This document shows, piece after piece, positions 6,659 to 15,721 of a stretch of DNA of 36,210 bases. Numbering within the stretch: the stretch's first letter is position 1; every line of letters starts with the position of its first letter. The notes beneath the pieces are model-generated. The model saw only the letters and a list, made by a program, of their open reading frames with translations, searched no databases and had not been told where the DNA came from. The stretch is from positions 9,191 to 45,400 of the forward strand of contig JAGOUV010000012.1 in the NCBI GenBank assembly GCA_018061065.1, in the 5' to 3' direction. Source of the stretch: Candidatus Altimarinota bacterium (GTDB lineage: Bacteria > Patescibacteriota > Gracilibacteria > UBA1369 > UM-FILTER-53-11). The translations under genes were made by a program, and so were the position numbers.

Positions 6659-9600
6659 ATGCCCGCAGGCATGCTTGTTTTTCCCCTCTTATTAATCCCT
6701 AATCCTCTTGCCCAAATGAGTGCCCAAATAAAAAACTTCCAGCAACAAAAACCCGCCATCTCAACGACAAAGCATCCCCATCCACAAGAAATTAGCGAGG
6801 CAGTAAAACCAAAAGGGCTCGCGATTCCACGTCGTTTCACCAAGGCCGGTCAAGATCCGTTCACCACGACTACCTATGAATTACGCACTTCACGTATCGC
6901 CAACCCCGATGGTTCAGTTGTTTTTGAGATGAAAAATGTTGAGGTTCCTACAGGCTGGTCACAAGTTGCCACTGATATTTTGGCTCAAAAATACGTTCGC
7001 AAGAAGGGCATTCCCACTGAGCGCGGCGGCAGAGATGGCTCTGAGTGGTCGGCAAAGCAAGTAGTGGGACGCCTTGCAGGAACATGGAGGCACTGGGGAG
7101 AAAAGTATAATTATTTTGCAACAAAAGAAGATGCTCAAACATTTGAAGATGAAATGAATTTCATGCTTATTCATCAGATGGCAGCACCAAACAGCCCACA
7201 GTGGTTCAATACGGGTTTAGCTTACGCATACGGAATTACCGGCGAGGCACAGGGACACTATTTTGTAGATCCTCTAACGGGAAATCTTCGTCGCGGTGAA
7301 GATGCCTACACACATCCACAACCACACGCCTGCTTTATTCAGTCAGTAAAAGATGATTTGGTAAATGAAGGTGGCATTTTGGATTTGATGACACGCGAGG
7401 CACGTTTGTTTAAGTACGGCTCAGGAACAGGTTCAAACTTCTCAAACATTCGCGGAAAAAATGAGTCACTGTCAGGAGGCGGCCGCTCCTCTGGTTTGAT
7501 GAGCTTCTTGCAGACGATCGATCGTGCTGCAGGTGCAATCAAATCGGGTGGTACCACACGTCGTGCTGCAAAGATGGTGTGTCTCGATATTGATCATCCA
7601 GAAGTCGAGGAGTTTATTAATTGGAAAGTTATTGAAGAGCAAAAAGTCGCTGCATTGCATACCGGTTCTTATATCTGCAAACAGCATCTGGAAAAGATTT
7701 TCAACAGCGCACGCGCAAACGGTATTGAACCAACCACGAATCCAGAATTGAAAAAACTTATTAAAGAAGCACATGTATATAAAGTGCCCCTCAACTTTGT
7801 AAAACGTGTCTTGATGCTCGCTGAGCAGAAAGGCTCTTTTGATAGCTTTGAGTTCCCTACTTATGACACTGATTTCCGCTCTGAGGCATATCTTACGGTT
7901 TCTGGTCAGAACTCAAATAACTCAATTCGTATCAGCAATGAATTTTTGAAAGCAGTGCAAAATAATGAAGAGTGGGCGCTCATGAATCGTATTGATAAAA
8001 AAGTCGCACGCAAAGTTTCTGCACGCAAATTATGGAACGATATTACCTACGCTGCATGGGCATGTGCAGATCCAGGTTTGCAGTATGACACGACTATCAA
8101 TGAGTGGCACACATGTCCTACCGATGGCCGTATTAATGCCAGCAATCCGTGCTCTGAGTATATGTTCTTGGATGACACCGCATGCAACTTGGCATCAATT
8201 AATTTGATTAAATTTTACGATCCCGAGACCCGCAAATTGGATGTCGAGGCACTCAAACACGCAAGCCGCCTCTGGACCATGGTATTGGAAATTTCTGTTT
8301 TGATGGCACAGTTCCCTTCTAAAGAAATTGCACAAAAGTCGTATGAATTCCGCACATTGGGCTTGGGCTACGCAAACTTGGGAACCGTTCTCATGCAAAT
8401 GGGAATCCCCTACGCAAGCGAAGAAGCTTACGGAATCTGTGGCGCACTGACCGCAATCATCTGCGGTGAGTCATATGCAACATCTGCTGAGATGGCCGGA
8501 AACTTAGGAGCATTTCCTAAGTACGAGAAAAATAAAGAATCCATGCTCCGCGTCATGCGCAATCATCGCCGTGCTGCATACAACGCAAGCAAACACGAGT
8601 ACGAGGGACTCACGGTCACTCCTCATGGCATTCAACCTCAGTACACGCCAGAATATTTATTGGAGAGTGCACGTGAGTGTTGGGATCGCGCACTGAATTT
8701 GGGTGAGGCAAATGGATATCGCAATGCACAGGTTACCGTTATCGCACCTACGGGCACGATCGGATTGATCATGGATTGTGACACAACTGGTATTGAACCA
8801 GACTTTGCTTTGGTGAAATTTAAGAAGCTTGTCGGCGGCGGTTATTTCAAGATTGTAAATCAGTCAGTTCATAAGGCGTTGAAAAACCTAGGCTATTCAG
8901 AACAGGAAATGAGTGAAATCGAGGCATACGCAAAAGGTCACGGAACACTTGCGGGCTGCCCTCATATCAATGAGACCTCACTACGCGACCTAGGCTTTAC
9001 TGAAAAAGAACTCATGGCGATTGAGACACAATTACCTTCTACGTTTGACCTGCGCTTTGCCTTCAACCGCTTTACGTTGGGCGATGCCTTCTGCAAGGAA
9101 GTGTTGGGACTCTCTGAAGAGCAACTCAGTAACACTAAGATGGATCTACTCGAAGCAATGGGCTATACCAAAGAACAGATCGAGGCAGCTAATGAATATG
9201 TCTGCGGCACGATGACGCTTGAAGGTGCACCTCATTTGAAGAATGATCACTACGCAGTATTTGATTGTGCAAATCGCTGTGGTAAAAAAGGCGAACGCTA
9301 TATTCCATGGAAAGCTCATCTACGCATGATGGCAGCAGCACAACCATTTATCTCTGGTGCAATCAGCAAGACGATCAACATGCCGGAAGATGCATCTATT
9401 GAAGATGTGACACAGGCATATAAACTGAGCTGGGAGCAGATGTTAAAGGCAGTGGCGCTCTACCGCGATGGCAGTAAGTTGAGCCAGCCGCTCAGCACCT
9501 CAAGCAGAGACGGAAACTACGCTGCACTCTTTAACTTCGATGACTCTGAGGCTGAACAAGTAATGAGCCAAGAAGAAATTCAAAAGGCAATTGCTCAAGA

Positions 9601-10354
9601 AGCAGCCGCTCGTCCACGTCGTCGTAAACTTCCCGCAGAACGCCTTTCTATAACTCATAAATTCTCAGTCGCAAATCATGAGGGATATGTGACCATCGGT
9701 CTGTATCAGGATGGCACACCCGGTGAAATCTTTATCAAGATGAGCAAGGAAGGCTCTACGCTCTCGGGTATCATGGATGCACTTGCACTGACCATATCAC
9801 TGGGTCTGCAGTATGGTGTACCGCTCGAGGTGATTGTTTCAAAATTCACTCACTCTCGCTTTGAGCCATCTGGTATGACCAACAATAAGAACATACCTTT
9901 GGTGAAGTCGATCATCGACTATATTGGCCGCTATATGGCACTCAAATTTTTGCCAAAAGAAGTCGCCAAAAAGTATCACAATGAAGAGTTAATTGAGCGT
10001 GCTTACAGCGAGACAAATCCAGCCCATCTTCCTCAACTTCCCCTAGAGTCATTATCAGCTCAGGGACTAGGAACAATAGCTGGACAGATTGGCTTAAGTA
10101 GTATACAATCGCCTTCTGGTAAGACTGGCTCCTTAAAAACACCTTCCGCAACGAATATGGCTTCTAAAAGCCCATCCGCTGTGGCTACTCCCCTGGCTGC
10201 TGCCACTAAAGAGCAGCTCCAGCGTGCTCAGACAAACGCCGCCCTGGCACTAAATAACGATGATGCCCCCATCTGTTCATGTGGAACAGTAATGGTGCGC
10301 AACGGCGCATGTTATAAATGCACGGACTGTGGCGAGACATCAGGCTGCTCCTGA
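6659..10354 (+). CDS. nrdJ: Adenosylcobalamin-dependent (class II) ribonucleoside-diphosphate reductase
   Basis: Reduces ribonucleotides to deoxyribonucleotides by a cobalamin-generated thiyl radical; cytoplasmic and oxygen-tolerant. Numbered from 6659, NPCSE (496-500) carries the Asn-Cys-Glu catalytic triad with thiyl C498. C225 (PHACFIQ) and C509 (DTACNLASINL) are the redox pair. The tail (1206-1231) has CxC, CxxC and GCS-type cysteines, as in B12-dependent RNRs, which pass electrons to the active site. No ATP-cone is visible at the N-terminus, so allosteric activity control is probably absent. The first 19 residues (MPAGMLVFPLLLIPNPLAQ) look unlike the family, so the start may be ATG 6716 (1212 aa). 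No intein or frameshift. Control by NrdR is indicated by the two upstream boxes. Confidence 0.95.
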   Translation: MPAGMLVFPLLLIPNPLAQMSAQIKNFQQQKPAISTTKHPHPQEISEAVKPKGLAIPRRFTKAGQDPFTTTTYELRTSRIANPDGSVVFEMKNVEVPTGWSQVATDILAQKYVRKKGIPTERGGRDGSEWSAKQVVGRLAGTWRHWGEKYNYFATKEDAQTFEDEMNFMLIHQMAAPNSPQWFNTGLAYAYGITGEAQGHYFVDPLTGNLRRGEDAYTHPQPHACFIQSVKDDLVNEGGILDLMTREARLFKYGSGTGSNFSNIRGKNESLSGGGRSSGLMSFLQTIDRAAGAIKSGGTTRRAAKMVCLDIDHPEVEEFINWKVIEEQKVAALHTGSYICKQHLEKIFNSARANGIEPTTNPELKKLIKEAHVYKVPLNFVKRVLMLAEQKGSFDSFEFPTYDTDFRSEAYLTVSGQNSNNSIRISNEFLKAVQNNEEWALMNRIDKKVARKVSARKLWNDITYAAWACADPGLQYDTTINEWHTCPTDGRINASNPCSEYMFLDDTACNLASINLIKFYDPETRKLDVEALKHASRLWTMVLEISVLMAQFPSKEIAQKSYEFRTLGLGYANLGTVLMQMGIPYASEEAYGICGALTAIICGESYATSAEMAGNLGAFPKYEKNKESMLRVMRNHRRAAYNASKHEYEGLTVTPHGIQPQYTPEYLLESARECWDRALNLGEANGYRNAQVTVIAPTGTIGLIMDCDTTGIEPDFALVKFKKLVGGGYFKIVNQSVHKALKNLGYSEQEMSEIEAYAKGHGTLAGCPHINETSLRDLGFTEKELMAIETQLPSTFDLRFAFNRFTLGDAFCKEVLGLSEEQLSNTKMDLLEAMGYTKEQIEAANEYVCGTMTLEGAPHLKNDHYAVFDCANRCGKKGERYIPWKAHLRMMAAAQPFISGAISKTINMPEDASIEDVTQAYKLSWEQMLKAVALYRDGSKLSQPLSTSSRDGNYAALFNFDDSEAEQVMSQEEIQKAIAQEAAARPRRRKLPAERLSITHKFSVANHEGYVTIGLYQDGTPGEIFIKMSKEGSTLSGIMDALALTISLGLQYGVPLEVIVSKFTHSRFEPSGMTNNKNIPLVKSIIDYIGRYMALKFLPKEVAKKYHNEELIERAYSETNPAHLPQLPLESLSAQGLGTIAGQIGLSSIQSPSGKTGSLKTPSATNMASKSPSAVATPLAAATKEQLQRAQTNAALALNNDDAPICSCGTVMVRNGACYKCTDCGETSGCS

Positions 10355-10398
10355 TAACCGTTTTCGTTTGAGAAGAAGTTACTACGTACTAATTAAGC

Positions 10399-10434
10399 GC
10401 AACGGCGGGTAGCCTAAAAAACTACCGTCGTTGC
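10399..10434 (+). terminator. Strong hairpin between nrdJ and the next gene, without U-tract
   Basis: GCAACGGCGGGTAG (10399-10412) pairs with CTACCGTCGTTGC (10422-10434) with one bulge and one mismatch. CTTCTGTG follows instead of a T-run, so it may be an attenuator, an mRNA-stabilising hairpin or an atypical terminator. It ends 16 nt before the next ATG. Confidence 0.5.
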
Positions 10435-10450
10435 CTTCTGTGTGTCTCCT

Positions 10451-12637
10451 ATGATTTTTTTACATTTACCTCCATCGCAGCATTTTACAACGAGTCCCCG
10501 ACTCGTGTTTTTGCAAGGAAATGAAAATGGTGCGCAGAATGTTATTGATCAGGTCGAGGGAAAAAATGAAGAACTCGATGAAAGCTCTATTTCTGATTTG
10601 CAAACTAAATATTCAACCATCGTAAGAGACAGCGATTTTTTTGCTGAAAAAGATAAAAAAAGCATGAAGACCGAGGGTTTGGATAAAGATAGTTTGAAAA
10701 AAATGATCGCGCATATTGAAAGTGGTGAGGCAAAAGATTCTGTCGAGCGTCAGGTAAAGGGGTTTGAGGATCAAATTGATGTGGCAATTGATAAGCGTCT
10801 TTTTTCCAAAGAAAGTAAAAAGGCGTATTTGAAGTGGTTCCGCGAGGACGTAAGCTTCATGGAGAAGTCCGATTATGTGAAGAATAAATCGACCGATCTG
10901 CATGATCCTAAGCGTCAGGATGTCTTGGATCAGTGGGATGGAAAGAGCGAAGTTAAGGGCGTGGGCGTATATATTCCCGAGGCGATCAGAAAAGAAAATG
11001 AGAAAGAATTCTTGGGTAAAGATCTACAAGAACGCCAGAAATTCCTCACTAATATCGCAAAAAAGCATAAGGCACTGCGCGATGAGTTTCATCTATTGCC
11101 GGAAGAGTTGCAGAAGAAATATGCCGATTCATTTAAGAAAAGTGGCATTAAAGGCCGTGAAAAATTACTGCAAAGTTCAATTAATCCTGAACTCAAGAAA
11201 CTTAAAGGACAAGAAGGCCCACAGACAAAAGAACATTCAGAAAATGCTGAGTCGCGCGTACTGACACAACAGTACACCGTCAAGATGGGACAGATGAAGA
11301 AAGATAAGCTGCTTTCAGAAAGCAGCTTGGCGAAGTATAAGACGTGGTTTGAAAAATTGCCGCTCAAGGGCAAACAGAAAATGCTCAATAACTCTGAGCT
11401 GGATACGCGTATGGCGGATCGTGTCCGCACGCGTGATGAGTTTTATAAGATTCCACAGAAAGACCGTGCGCAGCATGAAGCCGCATTTTTATCTATGGAT
11501 CTGGATGAACGCGATGATTTCCTAAAGACCCTTAATGGCGAAGAAACAACCAAGAACAAGCCGCACGAATATCCGCGCAGCCACATACAGAATGTTATTA
11601 AAGATATTATCAATGACCCGGCCATGCACGAGCGTCGTGTGATTTATACGATTCTGCGTACTCATATCGAACAACGCAAGCGCGCCGAGCTGAACCTCAA
11701 TGCACGCCGTGTGGAAGACCTTGCGCGTAAGGCAGGTGACCGTGGGTTGCAGGGACCGGAAGAGCGCACGGAGCTGGCACGCACTCGTCTGATTCATCAG
11801 AAAGACGAAGACAAGCAGGAAAAAGTATCGGCATTTGATCAGTACCAATCAATCCGCAAAAAGCGCGACAAGGCGCGCGAAGCAACGGGATTAAAGACTG
11901 TTCCTCAGGAGTCAGGAAAAGGCGCTGAAGCACCGCAGCCTAAAGAAGCGAAAAAGCCGAGCTTTATGGATCGACTTCTTGGCCGTAGTAAAGCGTCGGC
12001 GGAGTCAAAAGAACGTATCCGCGAGCCACAAGTACAACATATTGAGCAGCAAGAACCTCCAGTACAAAAGCAAGAAACCGACGAGGCGCAGGCTTCACAG
12101 CAGCCACAACAAACCGAGCAGCGACACGAGTCCATCGGTATTATTCAACAGACACAAGAGCACACCGAGCGAACCGGTGCGCAAGCACCGCAGCAAGTTG
12201 AACAAGATAACGAAGTGGAGTCATCTGAGATCAGCAGCCAGCAGTCGATAGAAAATGAGGATGCCGTCATTCCACAAGAAACGCTCGACCAACCGGACGA
12301 GCCGCAGTTCAAACAGCTGCGCATACGTGACCTGGAAGCTCATCACGATGTCGTACATGCAGAAAAACGTGCAATTGTGGAGAGCAATACAACGCTTGCC
12401 AACCGCTACGCCCTGGATACGACGACGATTTTTATGAGTGAAGACAATCAACGTGAGATGCACGATGCACATCAGGCAGAACAGGAATTATTAAAGCCAA
12501 AGATCGCCGCACTACAAAAAGACACCTTAGAAAGAGGTCTTGCGCGCCTGCCCGGAATAAAAGAAGAGACACTTCAAAAAGAAATTGCGAACATGGAAGA
12601 TGCCTATCTGCTCGACCTCACCAAGGCCGGCACTTAG
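10451..12637 (+). CDS. Large helical, internally repeated protein of unknown function (728 aa)
   Basis: I chose ATG 10451; a GTG at 10442 in frame is the alternative. Not recognised. It is highly charged and helical, with no membrane segment beyond a weakly hydrophobic first 20 residues. The first half holds degenerate repeats of about 40 residues. RDEFHLLPEELQKKY... then KGREKLL recurs as RDEFYKIPQKDRAQH... then DERDDFL, and FLGKDLQERQKFL matches FLSMDLDERDDFL. Residues about 500-640 are a Gln/Glu/Pro-rich linker, preceded by PSFMDRLLGRSK. The C-terminal 90 residues are helical and contain HHDVVHAEKRAIVE. It may be a scaffold or filament-like protein. Its stop overlaps that of the convergent methyltransferase gene by 3 bases. 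Confidence 0.8.
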   Translation: MIFLHLPPSQHFTTSPRLVFLQGNENGAQNVIDQVEGKNEELDESSISDLQTKYSTIVRDSDFFAEKDKKSMKTEGLDKDSLKKMIAHIESGEAKDSVERQVKGFEDQIDVAIDKRLFSKESKKAYLKWFREDVSFMEKSDYVKNKSTDLHDPKRQDVLDQWDGKSEVKGVGVYIPEAIRKENEKEFLGKDLQERQKFLTNIAKKHKALRDEFHLLPEELQKKYADSFKKSGIKGREKLLQSSINPELKKLKGQEGPQTKEHSENAESRVLTQQYTVKMGQMKKDKLLSESSLAKYKTWFEKLPLKGKQKMLNNSELDTRMADRVRTRDEFYKIPQKDRAQHEAAFLSMDLDERDDFLKTLNGEETTKNKPHEYPRSHIQNVIKDIINDPAMHERRVIYTILRTHIEQRKRAELNLNARRVEDLARKAGDRGLQGPEERTELARTRLIHQKDEDKQEKVSAFDQYQSIRKKRDKAREATGLKTVPQESGKGAEAPQPKEAKKPSFMDRLLGRSKASAESKERIREPQVQHIEQQEPPVQKQETDEAQASQQPQQTEQRHESIGIIQQTQEHTERTGAQAPQQVEQDNEVESSEISSQQSIENEDAVIPQETLDQPDEPQFKQLRIRDLEAHHDVVHAEKRAIVESNTTLANRYALDTTTIFMSEDNQREMHDAHQAEQELLKPKIAALQKDTLERGLARLPGIKEETLQKEIANMEDAYLLDLTKAGT

Positions 12638-13188
12638 GCCTTAACGACATCCGACTTCCCTATCTCATAAATCAAAATACGACTCAAATTTTTTGCGGGA
12701 TTTTTTGGCTCGATATAAATTGGCTCCCAGCCCTCGATTGAGAATGCATAGGAAATTAATTTTGTGCCCGGCTTTAACTTCTTTTTAAAATCAGGAATAA
12801 GTGTTTTGAGTGTTGCAGGCAGAAGATAGAAGAAAACGACTTTTGCGTCGCCATAATCCATTCTACGGAAATCACGCATGACAATTTTTGACTTTGAGTT
12901 GAGGAAAAAATTTCGTACGCGTGCCATGGCATAGACCAATGGCGAGAGCTCAATACCTACGGCATCCGCCTTGTGATCCTCTGCAGCTAAGTGAACCAAT
13001 CTTCCATCACCGCAGCCCAAATCGTATACTTTATCGCCCTCCTTAAGCTTAGCTAACTCCACCATTTTCTTGCAGCGTGCAATCGGTGTGGGCACCCACG
13101 GCGCACCGGAGATGAAGGCAATCATCGTGGGAACAAAGATGAGGATAAAAAAGACGAGTTCAAGGATGAGTATAAATTCGAGGGACAT
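12634..13188 (-). CDS. Membrane-anchored class I SAM methyltransferase, FAM173-like (copy 2)
   Basis: 184 aa. A hydrophobic N-terminal helix (about 4-28) leads into the proline motif PWVPTP, then the SAM-binding motif VYDLGCGDGRLV (about 54-65) and the acidic loop GIELSPLVYAMARVR. The strand VVFFYLLPATLKTL and the ending GTKLISYAFSIEGWEP follow. The order TM, VP.VP, DLGxGDGR, GxELxPxxxxxAR, PGxxxIS.xFxxxxW.P matches FAM173/ANT-KMT-type lysine methyltransferases, which in mitochondria modify ATP-synthase c subunit or ADP/ATP carrier. The substrate here is unknown. Last gene of a three-gene minus operon, 17 nt after its paralogue. Confidence 0.8.
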   Translation of the reverse strand: MSLEFILILELVFFILIFVPTMIAFISGAPWVPTPIARCKKMVELAKLKEGDKVYDLGCGDGRLVHLAAEDHKADAVGIELSPLVYAMARVRNFFLNSKSKIVMRDFRRMDYGDAKVVFFYLLPATLKTLIPDFKKKLKPGTKLISYAFSIEGWEPIYIEPKNPAKNLSRILIYEIGKSDVVKA

Positions 13189-13205
13189 GGGGCAGTAGTT
13201 AGTGA

Positions 13206-13739
13206 CTAGATCTTATAGACATAGATTGAGGGCATGCCGGTTTTCTTATCCTGTGGAAAAACTTGATAGGGCTCGACACCATGCATTCTAAAGGTGTGAC
13301 TGATGATGCGTGTTCCTGGCTTACATTCAGCAAAAAACTTCTCTCGTAATTTTTCCATAACTTCGGGAAAAAGATAACAAAAAATAACATCAGCATTCTG
13401 AAGCTGCGCTTTGTAAAAACTTTTTAAATGTAACTGCGCTCGACATTTTGCTGCCCACAAGCGTACCCGCGCGAGCAGGTACACCAACGGTGCCAATTCA
13501 AATCCGACAACATGAACTTTTTTAGCGCGTTGTGCGGCAATCAAAATCCGTCCATCACCACATCCTAAATCATACACATGCTCACCGTCTTTGAGCTCAG
13601 CTGCCTCAATCATTTTTTTTGTAACACGCATTGTGCTGGGCACAAACGGCACCATAAAAAATAAATGCACAAAAAAAGTAATTCCCACGGCGAGAATGAG
13701 CCCCAACGCAATTCCATAAATAATGAGTGCAAACATCAT
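13206..13739 (-). CDS. Membrane-anchored class I SAM methyltransferase, FAM173-like (copy 1)
   Basis: 177 aa and a clear paralogue of the next gene. It has an N-terminal membrane helix (about 3-30), VPFVPSTMRVTKKM, SAM motif VYDLGCGDGRILIAA (about 59-73), GFELAPLVYLLARVR, VIFCYLFPEVMEKL and PGTRIISHTFRMHGVEP. The absence of a long C-terminal substrate domain fits a small lysine methyltransferase acting on a membrane protein. Its start ATGATG overlaps the TGA stop of the ComEC-like gene, so translation is probably coupled; either ATG may be used. What it methylates is not visible from the sequence. Confidence 0.8.
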   Translation of the reverse strand: MMFALIIYGIALGLILAVGITFFVHLFFMVPFVPSTMRVTKKMIEAAELKDGEHVYDLGCGDGRILIAAQRAKKVHVVGFELAPLVYLLARVRLWAAKCRAQLHLKSFYKAQLQNADVIFCYLFPEVMEKLREKFFAECKPGTRIISHTFRMHGVEPYQVFPQDKKTGMPSIYVYKI

Positions 13740-14548
13740 TGTATTATAACATATCCTACCCCTGTTTGGGCAGTCCCCATAATAACGAAGAGCATAAGCT
13801 TAAAGAGCAGCATGGTCGGCAAGGCCGTCAGAAAGCCAAAAATCAACGAACAAAAGCTCCCCAACATGAGGTACGGAATCATGGGCAACACCACGAGATT
13901 CACCAAGGGCGAGATGAGCGAGATGCCATCGAAGTGCCACATGATCACCGGAAGTGTCCATACATAGGCAGCCATAGTGGTAGAAAAATTTCCCCGCAGT
14001 CCAAACTTTTCCGGCAAAAAAACCATCCATTTCTCGCATTTTTTAGCATGAAAAATAATTCCCGCCGTTGCCGCAAATGAAAGTTGAAATCCAATATCAG
14101 TGAGAATACTCGGCTCAATAATAACCATCACCGCCGCCGAGACAAACAGCGCACGCTTGCTGTCATACGGCCGTCCAATAATTTCCGCAAGCACGGAGAT
14201 ACTTCCCATAATCGCTGCGCGAACAATCGAGGCCTGCGCACCCACCATAATGGTAAAAAGTGTAATAATCCCAATCGTCACTACCCCACGCAAACGTCGC
14301 GGCAGAAATCCACACATGCGCGCAATAGAATTAATTAAGATTGAGATATTAAATCCCGAGAGCGCCAACACATGCGTGAGTCCCGTCTGACGAAATGCCT
14401 CCTTAATATCATACGGAATATCAGACCGCACACCCAACAGCAACGCCGCTGCCAAGCTGCTAAACGGCTCATCAAAGACCCGCATAAGACGAGCCACGAG
14501 CATCTCCCGAAAACTAATTAAGGCATCGAAAATAACCATAAAAATCAT
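13736..14548 (-). CDS. ComEC/Rec2-like channel domain only, about 270 aa
   Basis: An integral membrane protein matching the Competence domain of ComEC, the inner-membrane channel for DNA uptake. The family signature GLTHVLALSGFNISIL is present, with RGVVTIGIITLFTIMVGAQASIVRAAIM and DIGFQLSFAATAGI following. Canonical ComEC is about 700-800 aa with an N-terminal OB-type domain and a C-terminal metallo-beta-lactamase domain; both are absent here. The frame is open further upstream to 14662, but that would run through the terminator at 14619-14654 and the promoter, so I place the start at ATG 14548. It is first in an operon with the two FAM173-like methyltransferases. It may be a minimal DNA-uptake channel or a remnant. 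Confidence 0.75.
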   Translation of the reverse strand: MIFMVIFDALISFREMLVARLMRVFDEPFSSLAAALLLGVRSDIPYDIKEAFRQTGLTHVLALSGFNISILINSIARMCGFLPRRLRGVVTIGIITLFTIMVGAQASIVRAAIMGSISVLAEIIGRPYDSKRALFVSAAVMVIIEPSILTDIGFQLSFAATAGIIFHAKKCEKWMVFLPEKFGLRGNFSTTMAAYVWTLPVIMWHFDGISLISPLVNLVVLPMIPYLMLGSFCSLIFGFLTALPTMLLFKLMLFVIMGTAQTGVGYVIIQ

Positions 14549-14560
14549 TACGGATCGGCT

Positions 14561-14569
14561 AGTGTAGCA
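14561..14569 (-). promoter_or_regulatory. Extended -10 promoter of the ComEC-like operon
   Basis: On the minus strand TGC followed by TACACT, an extended -10 element, 12 nt before ATG 14548. No convincing -35 is seen. The predicted leader is about 6 nt. Confidence 0.5.
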
Positions 14570-14618
14570 AAGTAAAATGAAATATTTATGAACGAGGCGC
14601 GAGCGGAGCGAGCGCAAC

Positions 14619-14654
14619 AAAAAGCCCCCTGAGATATTCATCCCAAGGGGCTTA
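14619..14654 (-). terminator. Intrinsic terminator of the lipoprotein gene
   Basis: Read on the minus strand, AAGCCCC (14654-14648) pairs with GGGGCTT (14629-14623), and a T-run follows (GGCTTTTTGTTG). It lies about 30 nt after the lipoprotein stop. Confidence 0.85.
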
Positions 14655-14682
14655 ATCTTCAATGCTTTCTACCCGGCAACAA

Positions 14683-15687
14683 TTACTTGGTAACTGGTGT
14701 CGTTACTGGTGTGAGCGGAATAGTTGGCGTATCTGGCGTGAGCTCCTTATCATCTGTAGTCGTAGCAGGTGTTCCATCCAAACCACCCGTGCTTCCCAAT
14801 GCACCCAAGATTGAGAACATCATAAGTGGGTTAAAGTCTGCTGCGCCCTCTGGTGCAGAAATCTCAACCTTATCTCCGATATTCCATGATGTCATATCAA
14901 AATCAAAGCTACCTGACGTACCATCCGTAGGCTGAATCGTGATCGTACCTTTAATACGGTTCATGTACCCATCGTTATTAACTGACACTGCACCACTGAA
15001 CTGAACATCTTTCAAACCATCTTCAATTGCTGAAACTGTTTCAGTATCCATCACATTTCCTCCAACACGTGCTGCCTCTAAGATAAATTCCTTAATTGCA
15101 TCTTTATTGATATCAACACGGTAACGCGTGCTGCTGTCACCATGAACATCCTCTTCACCGTCTTCTACTACATTAGTAAATGGAGTAAGTGTCTTAAGCT
15201 TCTCAGTCAATTTTTTCTGCTCTTCCTCAGTCTGCTTGAGCTGAGAAGAAACATCAGCAGGAATTTTCCACCACTTATTCATAAGCGGCTCAAGCTGTGC
15301 AACAGCTGCTACACCTTTTTCGCCAGGCACGCTTAGATCGCTTATCTTAGCGAAAATATCAGTGCCATCGCTACGTAGGTACAATGTTCCACCTCCTTTA
15401 AGATCATCTGCTGCGACCTCAATTTTAATTGTCTGATCAAACTTAGTCTTTGCTAGATCGGTGCTATCAGACGAGCCAGTAAGATTCATAGAAAAATTCA
15501 TCTTTGATGGAACTTCACCTGCAGGACCTGCAACCGTTCCACTCACCGTAGCTGCTGTAGATGCCTCGTGATTTTCAAGCATCTTTACAAAACCTTCCTG
15601 AACCGCGACAGCTGGATCTTTTTTGCTAAAGCTACATGCCGATAAAACCAACATAAGAGTCATGACGACTGCACCAAAACGTTTCAT
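14683..15687 (-). CDS. Secreted lipoprotein, LolA/LppX-like fold suspected
   Basis: Start placed at ATG 15687 (334 aa). It gives a textbook lipoprotein signal, MKRFGAVVMTLMLVLSAC with the lipobox cysteine at 18, whereas the longer frame would include the promoter. The mature part alternates beta-strand-like stretches (SKMNFSMNLTGSS, TIKIEVAADDLKGGGTLYLRSDGTDIFAKIS, GYMNRIKGTITIQP) with helices, and contains WWKIPAD and a polar helix QTEEEQKKLTEKLKTL. This pattern recalls LolA/LppX-type lipid-binding lipoproteins, but I cannot confirm the family. It ends with a Thr/Pro-rich tail. Anchored to the outer face of the cytoplasmic membrane. Monocistronic, with its own promoter and terminator. Confidence 0.8.
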   Translation of the reverse strand: MKRFGAVVMTLMLVLSACSFSKKDPAVAVQEGFVKMLENHEASTAATVSGTVAGPAGEVPSKMNFSMNLTGSSDSTDLAKTKFDQTIKIEVAADDLKGGGTLYLRSDGTDIFAKISDLSVPGEKGVAAVAQLEPLMNKWWKIPADVSSQLKQTEEEQKKLTEKLKTLTPFTNVVEDGEEDVHGDSSTRYRVDINKDAIKEFILEAARVGGNVMDTETVSAIEDGLKDVQFSGAVSVNNDGYMNRIKGTITIQPTDGTSGSFDFDMTSWNIGDKVEISAPEGAADFNPLMMFSILGALGSTGGLDGTPATTTDDKELTPDTPTIPLTPVTTPVTK

Positions 15688-15721
15688 ATTCAATAAGTTA
15701 GATAGTAATACTGTCTCCGCA

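Noticed and set aside
10349-10357. TGA recoded as glycine, as in Gracilibacteria
   Set aside because: nrdJ ends TGA-TAA after the expected GCS tail, and ATGA overlaps at 25130-25133 need TGA as a stop. No gene needs read-through.
14549-14662. N-terminal extension of the ComEC-like protein to 308 aa
   Set aside because: The extension would be translated from the terminator and promoter region, lacks ComEC resemblance, and begins inside the terminator of the upstream gene.
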